DNA from: Caenorhabditis elegans
Taxonomy: Eukaryota; Nematoda; Chromadorea; Rhabditida; Rhabditidae
NCBI RefSeq assembly: GCF_000002985.6
Contig: NC_003283.11
Location: forward strand, 6,014,001 to 6,078,000
DNA: 64,000 bases
Reading direction: 5' to 3'
Below the pieces are notes generated by a model that was not told the DNA's origin, did no database searches, and saw only the letters and a list, made by a program, of their open reading frames with translations. Of the stretch, positions 25,915 through 37,502 are shown piece after piece (position 1 is the first letter of the stretch; each line of letters opens with the position of its first letter). The position numbers and the translations under genes were made by a program.

Positions 25915-26069
25915 CATTCGGTCGGGTATTCCGGAATGGCTCCGGCCACAAAGCTGTACCTTACAAAACTGTGTTTTCCGCAACCATCACACGGTTTGGA
26001 AATGGAAAACATCGTTTTACAAGGCACGGTTTTGGAGGCACGGCCAATCCGGAATACCCCGACCGAATG
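25915..26069. repeat. Foldback (inverted-repeat) element
   Basis: The segment begins CATTCGGTCGGGTATTCCGG and ends with the near-complement (CCGGAATACCCCGACCGAATG, one extra C). Homology continues inwards for about 70 bp per arm with scattered mismatches (for example CCTTACAAAAC against CCTTGTAAAAC). It has no protein-coding logic. A transcript across it would form a long imperfect hairpin. It is probably a palindromic non-autonomous element. Confidence 0.75.
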
Positions 26070-26335
26070 AACCTCCTCCCGGCATTCTTCCCAGGAGGCC
26101 CAAAAGGCCTTCTGATGAAGTGGGGGGAGAGCTGACCGCGGGCTCTTCAACTTCCCAGGAGCACACTTTTCGAATATGCTTCCCCATGTGAAGAACTTTC
26201 TTCTCAGAATCATTATTTCCGGTAATTATAACAGTGCTTTTTTACAGAACAGAAGAAGAAGGAACGAACGACGACGGAAAGAAGACATGGACAAAAGGTG
26301 GCGATAGTATGGAGTTGAATTGGAACGAGATCTCA

Positions 26336-26775
26336 CTCAAAAGATCTCGAGCGACGATGGATCGGGATGGATCGGGGTGGAACGATAGATTCGAATGTGA
26401 CAATCGGGATCGGCGGACGGGATGGATTCGGGATGGATTCGGGATGGATTCGGGATGGATCGGGATGGATCGGGATGGATTGGGATGGATTGGGATGGAT
26501 CGGGATGGATCGGAATGGGTCGCGATGGATCGGGATGGATCGGGATGGGTCGGGAAGGATCGGGATGGCTCGGTATGGATTGAGATGGATGGAATCGGGT
26601 GAAGGCGAGAACAACGACGACGGCGACGACAACGACGACAACAACAAAGGATCGGGATGGATGAATCGAGAAAAAATTTAAACAATGCTTCAGATAATTT
26701 GATTTTTTACAGATCGACGAAGATTAGAATGGGTGGATCGGAATGGATCGGGATGGATCGGGATGGATTAGCATG
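26336..26775. repeat. 10-bp minisatellite, unit GATCGGGATG with variants
   Basis: Tandem copies of GGATCGGGAT / GGATTCGGGAT variants run through 26357-26590, and a second short block occurs at 26648-26775. The two are separated by an ACGACGACA-type trinucleotide tract. The open frames on both strands are by-products of the short period and the absence of stop words in the unit. I do not consider them genes. Confidence 0.85.
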
Positions 26776-26795
26776 ATTGGATGCAGCAAATTTTT

Positions 26796-27008
26796 CGGAA
26801 AAACTCGAACCGGCGGAAAAACTCGAACCGGCGGAAAAATCTACTTGCCGAAAAAATCGAACGGGCGGAAAAAAATCTACTTGCGGAAAAAATCGAACCG
26901 GCGGAAAAAAATCTACTTGCGGAAAAAATTTAACCGGCGGAAAAAATCTACTGCGGAAAAAGTTGAACCGGCGGAAACAGTCGTGAGTGAGTGAGTGAGT
27001 GAGTCGTG
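26796..27008. repeat. 36-bp minisatellite plus (GTGA)n
   Basis: Copies of CGAACCGGCGGAAAAA alternating with TCTACTTGCGGAAAAA occupy about 26805-26975. They are followed by a GTGA tetranucleotide tract at about 26983-27004. No gene is supported. Confidence 0.8.
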
Positions 27009-27264
27009 AGACGGAGAAAAAATAGAAACATCTGAAAACCCTGGTTTTAAGATCGAGATTTATTGTTTCACATTGAAATCAAGTGAAAAGAGTTTTTTTT
27101 ATTAAAATAAAGTGAAATTAAGAATAAAATGAAATATAAAATAAATTATTCTGTTGTATCCTGATTTCGTTCCGTTCCATCCTTCTTCGTCGTCTCTATT
27201 CTCTTTCCATCGTCCTCTCGTCTCGATCCTTTGGGCCTGATCCTACGTCGTCGTTTTCATCGTA

Positions 27265-27455
27265 GATCTGTAAAAAATCAGTTTAGCTGAAGCGTCATTT
27301 AAATCTTTCCTTACCATTTTCCGTGTTTCCGGACTCCCTCTTTCCATCGTCGTCTGGTCCCGATCTTCCCGGCACGATCCTCCTTCGTCGACTTGATCGT
27401 CGATCTGTAAAAAATCAGTTTAGCTGAAGCATAATTTAAATCTTTCCTTACGATG
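27265..27455. repeat. Direct duplication, two copies 137 bp apart
   Basis: A block starting GATCTGTAAAAAATCAGTTT at 27265 recurs at 27402, followed in both copies by AGCTGAAGC and AAATCTTTCCTTAC. The segments before each copy (CTCTTTCCATCGTC..., TCCTTCGTCG) are also related, so the duplication unit is about 137 bp. Function unknown. Confidence 0.7.
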
Positions 27456-27507
27456 AAGTGAGTGATACTATCCATTTTCAGGTTCCAACTATCTAAAAAT
27501 ATTCCAG

Positions 27508-28237
27508 ATATGACCCGAAAATGAGATATCACTGCTCCACGGACATCTATGAAGAGTGTCTACAACCCCGCCTCGATTTTTTTGCCACAATATTCAGTTG
27601 TCGTGGTGGAATCGCAGTGGTCAATATGGATGAATGTACTATGAGAGTGCGATAACACACTGATCATCCAATTTTCAACAAGAACCTCGTGGCGATATTG
27701 TCGGGAAATTTAAACCCGAACGAACACGTCAGTCTGCAGTCATCAATTTTCCCGGAATATGTGCTTTTGGAGGGAATCATCGTCGAGTTTCCCTTCTCCA
27801 TACCTCTCTTCGATCTGACTCAGGTGAGGGCTCTTTCTAAAAGCTTTGTCGTCAAAAGACTGTAATCACTAAAACGAGTACGGTTAGAAATTCTTTTTAG
27901 TTAATCAATCATTTTAGTAACAAGATTTTTCTATTTTCAACTAAATTTGTTTGAAATCTTTTTGGTTTTTCAAATCAAGTCAGTTAGTCAAATCAGTCAA
28001 ATCAAATCAAGTTTTAAGTTTTAAGCACAATTTTTGGATTCTTAAAAAGTTGCATAAAATTGACCATGGAATTTCGACTAAAAACTTAAAAGTTGAGAAA
28101 GTAGAAAACTCATTTTTTTGCAGATCTTTGACCTGAATCGTGTGTACATCATGGATGCAAGATATCGATTTTTGCATATTAGGGATATTGCCCTTTTTCA
28201 ATATAACTATCTTCCCGTTTCATTTGTATTCTTATAA
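27508..28237 (+). pseudogene. FBA_2-type gene fragment with in-frame stop, copy C (opposite orientation)
   Basis: A plus-strand exon 27508-27823 (ATTCCAG acceptor, GTGAGG donor) encodes a close relative of copy B exon 2: CSTDIYEECLQP, FFATIFSCRGGIAVVN, FPEYVLLEGIIVEF. An in-frame TAA at 27653-27655 interrupts it. The next exon begins at 28124 after TTTTTTTGCAG (FDLNRVYIMDARY against B's FTRNRVSIMDAKW) and stops at 28237. A hAT-like MITE follows 25 bp later, and the rest of the domain is absent. It is therefore a truncated, nonsense-broken copy. Confidence 0.8.
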
Positions 28238-28262
28238 TGCAAATAGGAAACGAAATACAAAC

Positions 28263-28669
28263 CAGGGGTGTGTGGCAAATCTCAAAATTTGCCGAGCTCG
28301 GCAAATTCGGCAAATCTCTTTTTCCAATATTTGCCGTACTTAACTAACTCCGAACAATTTGATATTTTTTGATGTTTTTTGGAGCACCAAAACTACTAAA
28401 TTTTTAGCACACATCTGGTTTCAGAACAAGTTCCGTGTAGTGTGTCTTCTTAAACATTAAAATAACTCAATATTGTGTCGTTTTACAAATTTTTTTGGGA
28501 AAAAATCAATAGTTTTGGTAAAAATTGTATTGTCAAATTTTTGATGTGTGCGGCAAATTTCAAAATTTGCCGAGGTCGGCAAATTTGGCAAATCTACTTT
28601 TTTGAAATTTGCCGTGCTCGGCAAATTCGGTAAATTCGGTAAATTTGGCAAATTTGCCGCACGCCCCTG
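28263..28669. mobile_element. hAT-like MITE with terminal inverted repeats and 8-bp target duplication
   Basis: The 407-bp element begins CAGGGGTGTGTGGCAAAT and ends ATTTGCCGCACGCCCCTG (TIRs match at 16 of 18 positions). It is flanked exactly by ATACAAAC (28255-28262) and ATGCAAAC (28670-28677), an 8-bp duplication with one difference, as expected for hAT transposons. The interior is full of TTTGCCGA/CGGCAAAT words that pair with each other. No transposase is encoded. Relics of the same TTGCCG sequence family are visible near 17960 and 21163. Confidence 0.85.
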
Positions 28670-28677
28670 ATGCAAAC

Positions 28678-30103
28678 GTATGATCTCTAGCCTCACATTG
28701 AATGCAATTTTTTCCAGACAGTTGTGTTTTCATTAACCAATCGACTGTTTCAAACTGTGCAGAAATCCTACCTGCCATTCGTATTTCTTGCTCAGCGGAT
28801 ATGAAACTTTTAATATTCCTAAATATATTTGAAATATGTTTGAAATGTATACTATTAGATTTCAGATTTAACAGTTTGTAACTCTTGCGACTATGAACTT
28901 CAAACCCACGTGCAATGTTAAAACAATAGCAATGTTAAAACTAATTTAAGATGATAAGTGCAAAAAGAGTACTGTAATTGTAGTTGTGAAAGTCGCGTTG
29001 AGTCTAATGATGATCAGGTTTCTATAAACAATGCATTCTACCTTCCATCATAAAGACTGCTAACAAGATGTTCATTTTGTTTAATCCTAGAACTTTTTTC
29101 CTAATTGTTCATTGGTTTGTGTCATGTGTTCATGCAGCTAATAATAAACATCCCGCAACATGCCGAGCGGACCCTCATTCTTCATTTTTCATGATGTATA
29201 CATCGGTTAGAACTTATGTTCTTATAGAACTTATGTTCTTATAAATCTTATCTAAAGGAAAGTTGAATTGATGTGCCTACAGTAATAAGTTTAATTCTTC
29301 ATTTTTGGAGAAGCCTTTAAATCGAGTTTTAAAAATTGATTTTAATGTTTAATCTTTATAAAATTAATTTTGTTTTTCTTAAACACTTATCACCACACTT
29401 AAGCTGAATTTTGAAATGTTTTTAATCACTTATTGAAATCGCCAAAAACTCGAATTTGAACACGCGCCAATTTGAGGTCAAGCACGCCGACTACAGACAA
29501 CACACCGAATTTTACGACTCTTTTATTTTTTAGTTTTTTTTGAGTTCCAGACGTTTTTTCCAGACTTCCAGTGTACCGTTATGTATTAGAATAGGATTTA
29601 GAATAGGATTTATAACTAAATTAATGTTACTAATTCTTTAAAAATAATTCATATCGATGTATTGTTTAACATTGTTATGAAATTAGCACTATCAGTTGGG
29701 ATTTCAACACAATAGCTTTGATAAGGAATATTTACACTTCTTGACCTCTTCATTCCGATAACATTGGCTGGACAAATTTTATTTCTTTTGCCATTGCCGG
29801 TATGAAAGTGTGCCCGTCTTACACTTTTTTACAATTTTCTGGCCAATTTCGTGGTTGTATTCTAGAAAATATTCTATTCCTATCCATATCACGCTTGTTT
29901 TATTGCTCTATGACCTGCTGAAATTCCAAATGTTTATTTTGTTCGTTGTTGTTGTGGTCTCTTACTGTTCATTTCACGTCACGCGTCTCCATTATTCCCG
30001 TTATGTCTCTCAATGTCTCCGCCTCTCATGAGTCACAACAACGAGATAGTGTTTACTTTAGAGAGACCACGTAACCGCGAAAGATCGATAAACAAGGCAC
30101 AAT
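28678..30103. other. Intergenic region upstream of cpi-2
   Basis: AT-rich, with no supported gene. The last 300 bp, with CACGTCACGCG near 29975 and GAGACCACGTAACCGCG near 30062, is the likely cpi-2 promoter. A small tandem duplication GAACTTATGTTCTTATA lies at about 29210-29245. Confidence 0.5.
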
Positions 30104-31539
30104 ATGAAAGCCATTCTCGTCTTCGCTCTCATTGCCATTTCGATAATTTCTGTGAACGCCGGTATGATGACTGGAGGATCTGTTGAACAAGATGCATCTC
30201 AAAAGGAGTATTCTGTGAGTTTTCAATTATTATTCATTAATTTGATTGAATTGTTCTGGTTTTTCATAATATAAGGAATGAAAAATTGCCAGCTTGGAAG
30301 TATAATTCGCCTTCAATTCATCATTTTTGCAGGACAAAGCCTGGAAGGCTGTGAAAGGCATCAACGATCAGGCATCCAACAACGGACCTTACTACTACGC
30401 CCCGATTAAGGTTTGTGATCCTTATGAAAGAGGCGCGGAAGACAGAACAGCTCTTGCCAATTTTAAGTGAACGAAACATTTTTTTTTAGTTGTTAAATAT
30501 TCTTCCTCGTCTGAAATTAATGGAAGAGCGAAAAAAAAAACGATTAAAAACTACTCTTTGAAATTTTTCGCGTGAGCTGACTGATATGTGACGATCTTAT
30601 TTTATTTATCAATCAACTTTATTGACAGCTTGGCTTTATACAAAAATTACTGTCCGTTGGTGGTTGTTGTGGTTGGAGCGGCAGTAGTGCTCGCAACGTC
30701 GTGATTATTGAGCACAATGATAAGGATTGAGCCTGCAAGCAGCGCTCCCCAAATTCCCCAGAACATCGCAATTGCAGTGTATCTGAAAATAGAGATTTAT
30801 TGATTTAAAAGAAATAGATTTTATCGAAATTACTCACCTGGCAACTCTCCATTTCGGTTCCTCCCTTTTAGCATTGAGCTCATCAAGACTGTACCCGATT
30901 TGTGGAACCTCGGCAACCTGAATATCAACTTTAAATTGCTTTCAACCCCACCTTGAACCTACTTTTCGTTGTTTGACGCAATCACAGCTACAATATGAAT
31001 ACTCACTGCTACAGCAGGAATCTGTCACAGAGTCGGTTCTCATTCTTTGAAAAAATAAAATCGAGAAATGAAAGTTGGAAAAGAGAAAATGATTAAAATT
31101 GTGATAGAGCGTGCGATCGATACTAAACTAGATAAGACGAAAAGCAAATATTTAAAACAAAACCATAACATGGGAAATGTTTTTGATCGAAAAGTGAATG
31201 CGACAAGAACGGCTAGACGGGATTATTTGGCTGCCAGTGAGAGAGAGAGTTGCGGGGGAATACATGATTTCCGTATTTTAAAATTGATTTTTTCAGGTCA
31301 CAAAGGCCTCAACCCAAGTTGTCGCTGGAATCAGCACCAAGCTCGAGGTGCTCGTCGGTGAATCGAACTGCAAGAAGGGAGAGTTGCAGGCTCACGAGAT
31401 CACTTCTTCCAACTGCCAAATCAAGGATGGTGGAAGCCGTGCTCTGTACCAAGTCACCATCTGGGAGAAGCCATGGGAGAACTTCGAGCAATTCACTGTG
31501 GAGAAGATCCGCGATGTTACCGCTGACGAGCAGTTCTAA
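30104..31539 (+). CDS. cpi-2: cpi-2, secreted cystatin (cysteine protease inhibitor)
   Basis: Exons 30104-30214, 30333-30410 and 31297-31539 join to 143 aa. Residues 1-20 are a signal peptide ([20 protein letters not shown]). The mature part has the conserved N-terminal Gly region and the first binding loop QVVAG at residues 70-74. The second hairpin loop Pro-Trp is at 122-123 (EKPWEN), and the Cys pair C88/C103 is present. These are the three inhibitory elements of type-2 cystatins, which block papain-like cathepsins. Worm CPI-2 is known for roles in oogenesis and fertilisation. Intron 2 is unusually long (886 bp) because it contains a complete gene on the other strand. Confidence 0.93.
30647..31043 (-). 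CDS. Nested gene: small single-pass membrane protein with SLC3A2_N-like motif
   Basis: Three minus-strand exons, 31043-30963, 30917-30838 and 30782-30647, join in phase to 98 aa, entirely inside cpi-2 intron 2. The N-terminus is Cys-rich ([14 protein letters not shown], a possible palmitoylation cluster). Next comes [20 protein letters not shown], a transmembrane segment at about residues 56-76 ([20 protein letters not shown]), and a Thr-rich short tail. The EPKW-x-R + FWxxWxxLLAGxIxIIV pattern is that of the N-terminal domain of amino-acid-transporter heavy chains (4F2hc/SLC3A2_N). No glycosidase-like ectodomain follows. Its function is unknown; it may be a stand-alone relative of that domain. 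Confidence 0.8.
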
Positions 31540-31838
31540 AATATCTTCGATAACTAAACACATTTCATTTTCCTTAACAACTCTTAACCACCGATTTTTC
31601 TGTATTTTGTGTATCTTACAATGCCTTTAACCATTCGAGTTGTACATAAAAAATTCATTCCTACAGAAAAATGGAACAGAAATTGCACAGAAAAAACCAG
31701 CAAAGGAGAATTGATTGCATAATGCCCTTTAAGGGAAATCACATGATAGATCGTACAAGAAGAAGCATAAAACAATGAGATAAAAAGGTATACAAGTAGA
31801 AAAAACAGATATTAATAGTATTAGTTATTAATGTAGGC

Positions 31839-33908
31839 TTATGCCATTTTCAGGACTGATCTCTTTCCTGAAGCAACATCTAGATCGTAATAGAGAGCTA
31901 GGAAGTCAGACCACCAGATTGGGATTGGAATTGTGGCGAGATGGAAGAGTGAATGCGAATCGAAAATCCAGAAAACCGGAGTAAAATCCAGAATTTCCAA
32001 AGCAGTTGACAGATTCGCCCAAATTATGAGACGAATTAGTACAATGTCCGACTCTTGCAAGGATCCGAGATTTCGTTTTCTGAAAAAAATAATCGTTAAC
32101 CTTTGATTTTATTTAGAAAGTATGTCTGACATTGGTTTTGTCGGCAACAGATTATTCAGTTATTTCAAGTATTGTAATTATTATATATACGTCTAAAAAT
32201 GAGAATATCCTGTGGTCTCGCCACGACGACAACAATTTACTGTAACTCATGCCAACTTACGGGCCGCGATTGCAATTTAATTTATTTGAAAAACGTTTTT
32301 GAGTTTCAAAAATCTTTTTCAAATATTTTTTTAATCTGCGATGATCTTGCTGCAATTTGCGGCCCATAAGTTGACACGAGTTACAGTAACTGGTTGTCAG
32401 CGTGGCGGGACCTCATTTACGAATTTTTGCTTCAAAATAACGGTATCTGATCTCGAGGCGATTTAGGAGTACTGTAGTTGTTCTCACCTCGTTGTTGCGG
32501 AATTTTTATTGATTCCTAATTTTGCTGTTCATTCGTCATAATAAAATTTATTTTTATATATTAAAGTAACGGGTGAAAACTAAATTTTAAAAATCCCGCA
32601 ATTACAGTACTCCTTAAAGACGCACGCTCTTTTGAATCTACAAAAATCAGTCGCTTTGAAACCGGTTACCGTATTTTTGAGTCAAAAATCGCAATAATCC
32701 GGATCTGGGTAGTAGCATATTTTATACCTGTAATATAGATGGTGAACGTAGAGGCATGTAGTTATTAGTGAGAATACAATGCAGCAAGTCATATTGTATC
32801 CATAATCGAAGTTTTGCTGAAATTGAATTTTATTTTATTCAATTAAATAATTTCCTATAAACCACCTACCATCATTTTCATAAAATGATTTAGATACACG
32901 AGAGCAAACAGAATTTGTATATATTTCGGTCCACCTCTTCCCAAAAATTGTAGTTGTTTTGTGAATATCACCGAGACGTAGAGAGCGAATAAAACAAATG
33001 AATATGCTCCAAAATAGTCCATTTTCTCAGTGAAATCACAATCAAACATGTGAAAAAGTGATGAAGAAATCCAGGTGAACATTCCAACATGTGCATATAC
33101 AAGCCACATTGTTCGATTCGGAAGATTCTGCATTTTCTTGAATCGACGAAGCATTTTGTATACAGTGAAGAGATTGAGAAGAGAGAATATCATTGATGCA
33201 GGTTCTTGAATAATGAATCCAAATGGAAGAGGAATTGCTAAAAACGGCCATTTTCCATGGAATTGTGGAACAACACCGAAGTTACTGTAATACTTTTAAG
33301 AATTGTTTTAAGAATATTCATTTAGTATCTCTAACCTATCAAAATGTCCAATTGTATCCCACATACAGTCATATCGGCACCAAAAACAATCTCCGCGAGC
33401 CCAATCTAATGTCCCGAATTTTGTGGAGCAATTGTATTTTGATATGCACACTTGTGTACATTCTTGATACCAAATACTTCTGGAATTAACAAAAATTCAT
33501 TAATTATATTATACAGGTACTAAAAATTGAGACTATTGCGTTAGAAATACGGTACCCGGTCTCGACACGACAGTTTTCGTTAATTTCGAATATACACGCG
33601 TCTTTAAAGAGTACTGTAATTTCAAAATTTTGTCAATGTGGAGTTTTCTCACGATTTTGTTGTTTCGAAAATAAATATGTATTGTTTAAAAAACTTTTAA
33701 AAATCGCAAGAAAACTATACAAAAACGAAATTTTGATATTACAGTACTCTTTGTCGCGTGTCGAGACCGGCGCAAAAACTGCAAAGTTTCGCGTATATGC
33801 AATAGTAAAAAAAGCCGATAAAATCAAGTCTAACCTATCTCCTGGAGAAGCTTCTAGTTGCACGAAACACGTTATTAAAAGGCACCCGACCACCCATTTT
33901 ATATACAT
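31839..33908 (-). CDS. PGAP3/PER1 homologue, GPI-anchor lipid-remodelling protein
   Basis: Exons 33908-33835, 33479-33336, 33284-32870, 32816-32728 and 32079-31839 give 320 aa, the same length as human PGAP3. A signal peptide (residues 1-21) is followed by SPGDR, then a Cys-rich lumenal segment (ECTQVCISKYNC, CFWCRYDCMW). The hallmark PQFHGKWPF is followed by seven hydrophobic helices, with SSLFHMFDCDFTEKMDYF and DSHSLFHLATIPIP carrying the conserved His/Asp residues of the CREST/PER1 superfamily. PGAP3 removes the sn-2 acyl chain of GPI anchors in the Golgi. It lies 652 bp downstream of jamp-1 in the same orientation and converges with cpi-2 (300 bp between stops). Introns 1 and 4 contain palindromic repeats. 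Confidence 0.93.
32213..32414. repeat. Palindromic repeat in PGAP3-homologue intron 4
   Basis: The left arm (GGTCTCGCCACG...ACTGTAACTC...GGGCCGC) is the imperfect reverse complement of the right arm (GCGGCCC...GAGTTACAGT...CGTGGCGGGACC), with a spacer of about 70 bp. It is a typical non-coding worm foldback repeat. Confidence 0.75.
33553..33770. repeat. Palindromic repeat in PGAP3-homologue intron 1
   Basis: The left end GGTCTCGACACG with AAAGAGTACTGTAAT is mirrored by ATTACAGTACTCTTT and CGTGTCGAGACC at the right end. It appears to belong to the same broad class of GTACTGTA-containing palindromes seen elsewhere in the window. Confidence 0.75.
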
Positions 33909-34560
33909 TAGTCTGAAAATCTTTGTTCTTTTAAATGTGATATTAATGTTAGAAGGTATATAACAGTAGGCGATCCCATTTCAAGCTATAGCCTACAAGA
34001 AGGAATAAATTGAAACAATAGTTCATGAATTTCAGATAAATTTTTACAGGAAAAAAAACGTTCTAAAAATAACAATTGAATGGAATATCGAACGGGTGAC
34101 CCGTTGGGCTTGTGGTGGGATGGATAAAGATTTTGTCATTAGAAAAAGAGAGTCGCTTTCCGAAAAATGAAAGTAGGAGTGAAGAGATTTGGGAATAGGG
34201 ATTCTTTGGAAATTCGGGTGACAGGTTTTGGGAGATGGCAATATATATTGTGATCACGAAAAAACGAGCACAAACGGGGAGAAATGATGGAGAGGAAAGT
34301 AGAAGAAAGACCGGAAAATGTGAATAAGGAAAAAAAGAGAGAGAGAAGGAAATTTAAAACAGCTACATTTCTAACTGAACCAAGAAAGTGCATTTTCTTG
34401 AATGATGATGATGTTTCACTGGAAAAACTGAAATTTAATTATTTTACATGAAATGACTACAAATTTGATCGATATCACTATAAAGACAGGGATGAAGAGT
34501 ATCACATTCTATTATTATGATTTGGAGCATAAATTCATAAAAAACGTCTAATTCTACACA

Positions 34561-37231
34561 TCAACTGAGACGCATCGTCGTCGTCGGATTGCTAAACGGA
34601 ATTGTTGCCATATAGAAGATGAACGGGACCGGTACTATACAAAGGAATGACCAACGGTATGGGATGTCTCTGGAATTATACTTGAATCGGTAATTGGCAT
34701 GTCGTTGTATGTGTGTGTATAATAATTATTATTTGCCCAGATAAATAGAAAAATATTGATAAAAACATAAAATTGATAATGTAGATTAGTATATTTTAAC
34801 CTCTACGATTCAAAGTCCATCTGTAATAGAATTCATAGAGGTCAAACTGAGAGTAAAGGAAATTGGAAAATGTTTGACTTACAGTGGAGCAATGATAGCA
34901 ATAACACCGAATGAGAGCATCAACATCGTTATCGATAAGAATATCAAATGTGTTGGAGAAGTGGCAATACGAACTGAAAATTGGCATATTTTCGTAAATA
35001 GTACGTTTTAGTAAAAAAAAATTTTTTCGATTTTTTGGTGAAGCGAAAAATTGGAAATTTTCGTTGACATTTAAGATTTTTTTTCGATTTTTCAAAAATT
35101 TCATGAAATTTTGGCTGCATTTTCAAACATCAAAATTATCTTAAAACCGGAAAACGAAAATTTTTGATTTTTTCAAAATCAAAAATTGTTCGTTTTTCCG
35201 ATATTTCGAACAAAAATTTCGATTTTTCGGCCGAAAATCAAGAAAATATCTTGAAATTTGGGTTCTTCTTCTTTTTAGCATTGATTTATAGGTTTTCTAA
35301 TTCATCAAACAAAAACGAAATTTGATAAAAATAAAATTTGATGGCTGATTTTCTGAATTTTTTCGATTTTTCGGTTTTCTAACATTTTCCGATTTTCTCT
35401 GAAAAAATCGAAAAAATTGTACAAATAGAAAAAACGACGTGAAAATATTTCAAATTGTTTGTTAAATTTTTAATTAATTTATTTAGATTTTCCGGAAAAT
35501 CATACCAATCATTTCCTTCAATGGTCGTTTTCCTTCTAAAGCCAAATGGAAGCACATTGCCCAAAGTGACCCGATGAGGAGAATGTACGGAAATGTGTAG
35601 AAGACAACGCCAGACTGCAAAAAGAAAACATTAATTACAATTATGATGCTTTCTCAATTTCTTACGAGAACTGCATGAATCACAGCCAGGATAGGAACCG
35701 AGACGATTGCTGCGTAGAATGGTTTTCCGTTGTATGTTTTGTAGAGCAAAACGCAGTAGAGTGTTGAACGGAGTACCAGAATCGAGCCGATTAATATCAA
35801 ATGATGAATGAACGTGATTGAATATCTGGAATATGATAAAAAAATAGTTTTAATTAATTATTTTACAGAAAATTCTAAAATTATCAGTTTTTAGAACTTT
35901 AAATACAGTTTTCTAACGGAAATTTTTTTTTCGAATCTTTTTTATTAGTTTTGGTGCAAATGTTCAGTTCCTTTTGAAATTGATATTAAATTATTAATAG
36001 GTAATTCAGATTTTAAGTTATAATGGAAAATATATGAGCGACTAATTTTATTGGTAAAAGTTTGGCCACTTCAGAACGATAATAAATCATAAATTATTGT
36101 GAAAGTGAAGATAATATTTGATTGATTGAGAATGAATGTTTGTTTTTGTGTAAAAGCACGAAAGTAAAATTGTAAAACTGGGCAAAACTTGTCATTTACC
36201 GAAAAATTTCAAATATATATTTACCTATATTTTTACATGTTTTTTATTCAAAAAATTGTGAAAAAATAGCATTTTTTGTAGATTTACCAATAATATTCAC
36301 CGTACATCTCTATTCAAGATGTGTAATAACTAATGAGCTTTTTAGAAAGAAAATCTTACAATGGAAATACAACTTCATAAGTGCATCTCATTGTTTTCGT
36401 ATATCCTATCCTTGGATTATAGCACGCTGGATACCTGAAATTTCAATTTTAAAGATTTTTAGACCAATTTATTTGAAAAATACCATTCTTTAATGTCAGT
36501 CTTCGAGCACCCGTTAAGAAAAAATGTGAATCTCGGTGGATAGATGAGCACGGCAATGACACAGGCGATGACGTTCTCCAGAATAACGCACAAGTATTCG
36601 GAGACTTCGTAGTAGCGTGTTCGGCAGCTGAAACGAGATAAATTTTATAAGGCTATTTTTAAAAATAATTATCTTGAGACTAGCGATTATCGTTTTATTA
36701 CGGGAGCACAAAATTTCTGAGAAAGCATGCTGCGCAACAAATTTGACGCGCAAAGTATCTCGTAGCGAAAACTACAGTAATACCTTTATTGACTACTGTA
36801 GCGATTTACGGGCTCAATTTTCTAAATGAATTAATTTATTTATTTATCGATAGAATACTAAAGAAACGTCTTTTTTGAATACCTAATACTTAAAGTCACA
36901 CAATTTATTCAGTGTTTTTATTGAAGAAAATCACTTACTACTTTCTGGCTATTCTGATAAATTGCATATGCAGAAGCAATGGGAGTAAGGCGATAAACAA
37001 AAGGTACATCCAATCGTATGGTTGTAGTGGAGTATCACATGATTCGCATATTGACATGGCATTGTTTCGATATCCAAATGAACATGGTCCACATCTTGAC
37101 AACGACGTGGATCCGGCCGCCGTCGTCGTCGCCTCCACGTCTTCAGAATAGTTGCCGACGAGGACGGTTCGACCGCAGAATCCGAGACATGATGGCTGAA
37201 TTGTGGACGCGTGGCCAGACAATGATGACAT
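34561..37231 (-). CDS. jamp-1: jamp-1, JNK1/MAPK8-associated membrane protein homologue (ERAD factor)
   Basis: Seven exons: 37231-36939, 36627-36484, 36434-36360, 35825-35666, 35614-35506, 34973-34883 and 34669-34561. They join in phase to 326 aa (human JAMP 311). The N-terminal lumenal part has IQPSCLGFCGRTVL and a CGPCSFGYRNNAMSICESC cluster, both characteristic of JAMP, then YDWMYLLFIALLPLLLH. Six further hydrophobic helices follow, and the end matches JAMP's ...P-x-PALFYLF-type segment (CIVPVPFIFYMATIPF). JAMP sits in the ER membrane, recruits proteasomes for ER-associated degradation and binds JNK. It starts 271 bp after the seip-1 stop, with TTTATTCTTTCAG just before the leader as a probable trans-splice acceptor, so it is likely a downstream operon gene. 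Confidence 0.93.
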
Positions 37232-37502
37232 GGCGGCGCTGACATTACCACATACTAAACTGAAAGAATAAATTTTATAATAATGGGGAAATAAATTGAA
37301 AAATAAACATTATCAGATAGAAAACATGGCTGAACAACCAGTAATATAGCACATTCACAATAGTTTAAGAAAATCTATTCGAAAAATCGTTTATAAAAAA
37401 TTATAAAGGCAAAGTAGAAAATGACCAGCGAGGTAGGTATACCGGCAAGACTATGTGTTTAAAATTATTGAAATTGAGTATTAAATGTTGAATCGAAAAG
37501 CA

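Noticed and set aside
26234-26685. Open frames in the GATCGGGATG minisatellite
   Set aside because: They are repeat-derived on both strands, with low-complexity translations and no domain.
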